From Dermatophagoides farinae (taxonomy: Eukaryota; Arthropoda; Arachnida; Sarcoptiformes; Pyroglyphidae), in contig NC_134677.1 of NCBI RefSeq assembly GCF_024713945.1, positions 248,001-312,000 of the forward strand: a stretch of DNA of 64,000 nt. The letters run 5' to 3'. The position numbers and the translations under genes were made by a program. The notes below the pieces were generated by a model. The model worked only from the letters and a program-made list of their open reading frames with translations, was not told where the DNA came from and ran no database searches. Shown piece by piece: positions 62,453 through 64,000 of this stretch (the first letter of the stretch is position 1; every line of letters starts with the position of its first letter).

Positions 62453-62657
62453 TATCGTAAAATGGAAAAGAATGAATTTTTGATGGACAAATATTCAATT
62501 GTTTGATCCATGCATGTTTTCCTTGAATTGCAAATTGCACGTGCGCGTACTTGTATTTACGCGTGACCCATCACGTGATCACTCATCGTTGTAAACAATT
62601 TAAAACTTGAAAAAATAGTGTGATCATCATCATCATTTTTTTATTTCGAAAATAAAA
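62453..62657. promoter_or_regulatory. bidirectional promoter of DDX52 and GINS4
   Basis: The two start codons point away from each other, 205 bp apart. The interval has a CpG-containing core unlike its surroundings. It holds CACGTG E-boxes at 62538-62543 and 62572-62577 (the latter inside palindrome ATCACGTGAT, 62570-62579), GCGCGTAC, and ACGCGT at 62559-62564. CACGTG is the Myc/Max, USF and MiT-class site. In insects it is common at ribosome-biogenesis genes, which suits DDX52. Use of these sites is inference. Confidence 0.6.
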
Positions 62658-63314
62658 ATGGAAAATACATTGGAAACACCGAAACAAGTTTATTGTAAAT
62701 TTCTTGAAGTCATCTCTAATGAAAATGAAAGTCCTGAATTATTGGAATATGAAGAAACATTGGTCGATTGTATGATCGAACAAATTGAACATATGGAAAA
62801 TAATATTTCGAGATTGAAAAATAAATTGGAAACATTTTGTATTGAACAACATCGAACCGAAATTGATCGATTACAATATACGGTAAATGTTTATCTACGT
62901 ACTCGTATCAAGAAAATTGAACAAAACTGTGCTACCATGATAAAGATATTGAAATCAGATCAACAACGTGCACAGAAATTAATGTCAGCCGGTGAAATAA
63001 AATATCTGGATAGTTATTTTATGAATATGGAAAATTATCTTGCCGAATCCGTTATGGGCAAGCTGAACATACCGATCAAAGATGCATCGCATACATTTAG
63101 TTTATTAGAATTGCCACGAAATGATCAAGAAATATTCGATAATACCTATGTATTCGTAAAGGCGTTGAAAAAAATTGACGTATTAATCAATAGTGAAGAT
63201 GGTGAACAAGAATCGATTACATTGGAACCACAATCTATTCATTTTCTACCATATTCATCGATACGGCATTTTATTCTCAATAGTGGTAGCCAGAATAATG
63301 TTGTGCTTATGTAA
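62658..63314 (+). CDS. GINS4: GINS complex subunit Sld5 (GINS4)
   Basis: An intronless gene of 218 residues (human Sld5 has 223). Sld5 is one of four subunits of GINS, which joins Cdc45 and Mcm2-7 to form the replicative helicase that opens DNA at S phase. The N-terminal A domain is helical and matches the family: PELLEYEETLVDCMIEQIEHM lines up with the human stretch ending in VMEQLEHMEENL. EIDRLQYTVNVYLRTRIKKIEQ lines up with human ERIRYVLSSYLRCRLMKIEK. The C-terminal B domain keeps the family pattern EPQSIHFLPYSSIRHFILNSG ending in a short hydrophobic tail (VVLM). ATG 62658 is the first Met after the shared promoter with DDX52. The 3' end faces the capping-protein gene, with 227 bp between stops. 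Confidence 0.93.
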   Translation: MENTLETPKQVYCKFLEVISNENESPELLEYEETLVDCMIEQIEHMENNISRLKNKLETFCIEQHRTEIDRLQYTVNVYLRTRIKKIEQNCATMIKILKSDQQRAQKLMSAGEIKYLDSYFMNMENYLAESVMGKLNIPIKDASHTFSLLELPRNDQEIFDNTYVFVKALKKIDVLINSEDGEQESITLEPQSIHFLPYSSIRHFILNSGSQNNVVLM

Positions 63315-63373
63315 GAATATTATTTATTATTAATAATAATAATTGAATTGATTGATTGATTATATTTATCATC

Positions 63374-63379
63374 AATAAA
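63374..63379 (+). terminator. AATAAA poly(A) signal of GINS4
   Basis: AATAAA is 60 bases past the GINS4 stop codon, followed by two further AATAAA-like words. On the other strand a TTTATT word at about 63333 could serve the convergent capping-protein gene, so the 3' UTRs may overlap. Confidence 0.55.
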
Positions 63380-63541
63380 AAATAAAATAAAATTCATCAT
63401 CATCATCATCAAATGGCTTAAAATGTTTGCTGTTTTGTTTTTTGGGAAAAAAATAATTTATCATTGTGTGTGTGTGTGTTTTTTTGCAAAGTTCGAGCGT
63501 TGATTTATCTGATGAAATTGTGTGGCTGTTTGTTTGTTTGT

Positions 63542-63969
63542 TTATGATTGTTTAATATCGTTCGCTATTCGATAGCTCATTATTTTGTGCCAATCAATTT
63601 TTGATCTAGTTACTGGTAATGCACGTCGTAATGCTTTGAATGTTGTGTCGGACATATTTTGATAATTCTGTGAGATGGCAATCTGATATTCATTTTCGGC
63701 TTCTTCAACGATATTTTTAAAATTTTCTGCCAAACTTTTTTCATCCTTTTTTTTGTTGTAAATTAATTAGTTCATTAATACGAATATATATAAATGTATA
63801 GTGAGAATTTACCGTAAAATTCATCAATTCTTTGATCTCTTTAAAGCTAACAAGTTGAACATTACCATTTTCATAATAATGAACTTGTGCTTTAATTTTA
63901 CCAAATATTTCCGCTTCACTTCGATTCGGTTTCAATGTTATTATCCAGATTGATCTCCATAAGCCATTC
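63542..63969 (-). CDS. CAPZA: F-actin capping protein subunit alpha, 3' part (CAPZA)
   Basis: The last two exons are visible: 63813-63969, then 63542-63745 with the stop (complement). Upstream exons lie beyond the window edge. With the beta subunit, this protein caps barbed ends of actin filaments and blocks subunit exchange there. The visible part is the conserved C-terminal third: NGLWRSIW (family NGRWRSEW), [49 protein letters not shown] and the final amphipathic tentacle [12 protein letters not shown]. The intron is 63746-63812: donor ACG|GTAAAT, acceptor AAAAAAAAG|GATG. That acceptor lacks a polypyrimidine tract but preserves the frame. The exon edge at 63969 follows CAG and leaves one base for the preceding codon, fitting the family Trp-Asn-Gly. 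Assignment is near certain. Confidence 0.93.
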
Positions 63970-64000
63970 CTGTTGTCAATATTCAATGTTGATAAAAAAA

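Noticed and set aside
1-64000. search for tRNA, rRNA, transposase or reverse transcriptase, CRISPR and viral sequence
   Set aside because: No convincing tRNA B-box context, no rRNA, no mobile-element protein motifs and no spaced direct repeats were seen by eye. A tRNAscan-SE and RepeatMasker/RepeatModeler run would be decisive.

Overview
This window looks like nuclear DNA from a small, AT-rich arthropod genome, most likely an astigmatid (house-dust-mite-like) mite. The evidence is short GT..AG introns (mostly 55-75 bp) in recognisable animal genes, AATAAA-type poly(A) signals, very AT-rich spacers full of short A/T runs and CA, GA and ATG/ATC microsatellites, and animal-specific genes (integrin beta, a Mig-2-like Rho GTPase, a MYT1-type CCHHC zinc-finger factor). 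The mite assignment is inference; 'metazoan, probably arthropod' is well supported.

Layout. 1-13.7 kb is mostly noncoding. It holds one first coding exon of an unidentified secreted or membrane protein (minus strand, about 4 kb) and a perfect 177-bp tandem duplication at 13.1-13.4 kb. 13.7-24.4 kb is a dense block: a Mig-2-like Rho GTPase (5 exons, +), an alpha-carbonic anhydrase (4 exons, -) whose stop lies only 147 bp away, an unrecognised 942-residue disordered protein (5 exons, +) and an integrin beta subunit (8 exons, +). 24.4-29.0 kb is a spacer, followed by a single-exon family-31 glycosyltransferase. 30.1-53.5 kb is a 23-kb gene desert leading into a MYT1-family gene (53.5-60.2 kb). 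60.8-63.97 kb is again compact: a DDX52/Rok1 helicase (-), the GINS subunit Sld5/GINS4 (+) and the 3' end of F-actin capping protein alpha (-), which runs off the window.

How the genes relate. There is no operon or specialised gene system here. DDX52 and GINS4 share a 205-bp bidirectional promoter with two CACGTG E-boxes, which would suit growth-linked expression of a ribosome-biogenesis gene and a replication gene. The Rho GTPase, integrin beta and actin-capping genes all act in cell adhesion and the cytoskeleton, but I see nothing linking their regulation. The gene desert before the MYT1-family factor is a plausible regulatory landscape for a developmental gene.

Exon joins below were worked out by hand from reading frame, splice sites and family similarity. 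One join in the MYT1 gene is unresolved. I found no transposon coding region, no rRNA, no convincing tRNA, no CRISPR and no viral sequence, and nothing that looks like an undescribed multi-gene system. The more unusual points are a divergent metal-site region in the integrin, recurring AGATGGCGC motifs, the recent tandem duplication and several perfect inverted repeats.
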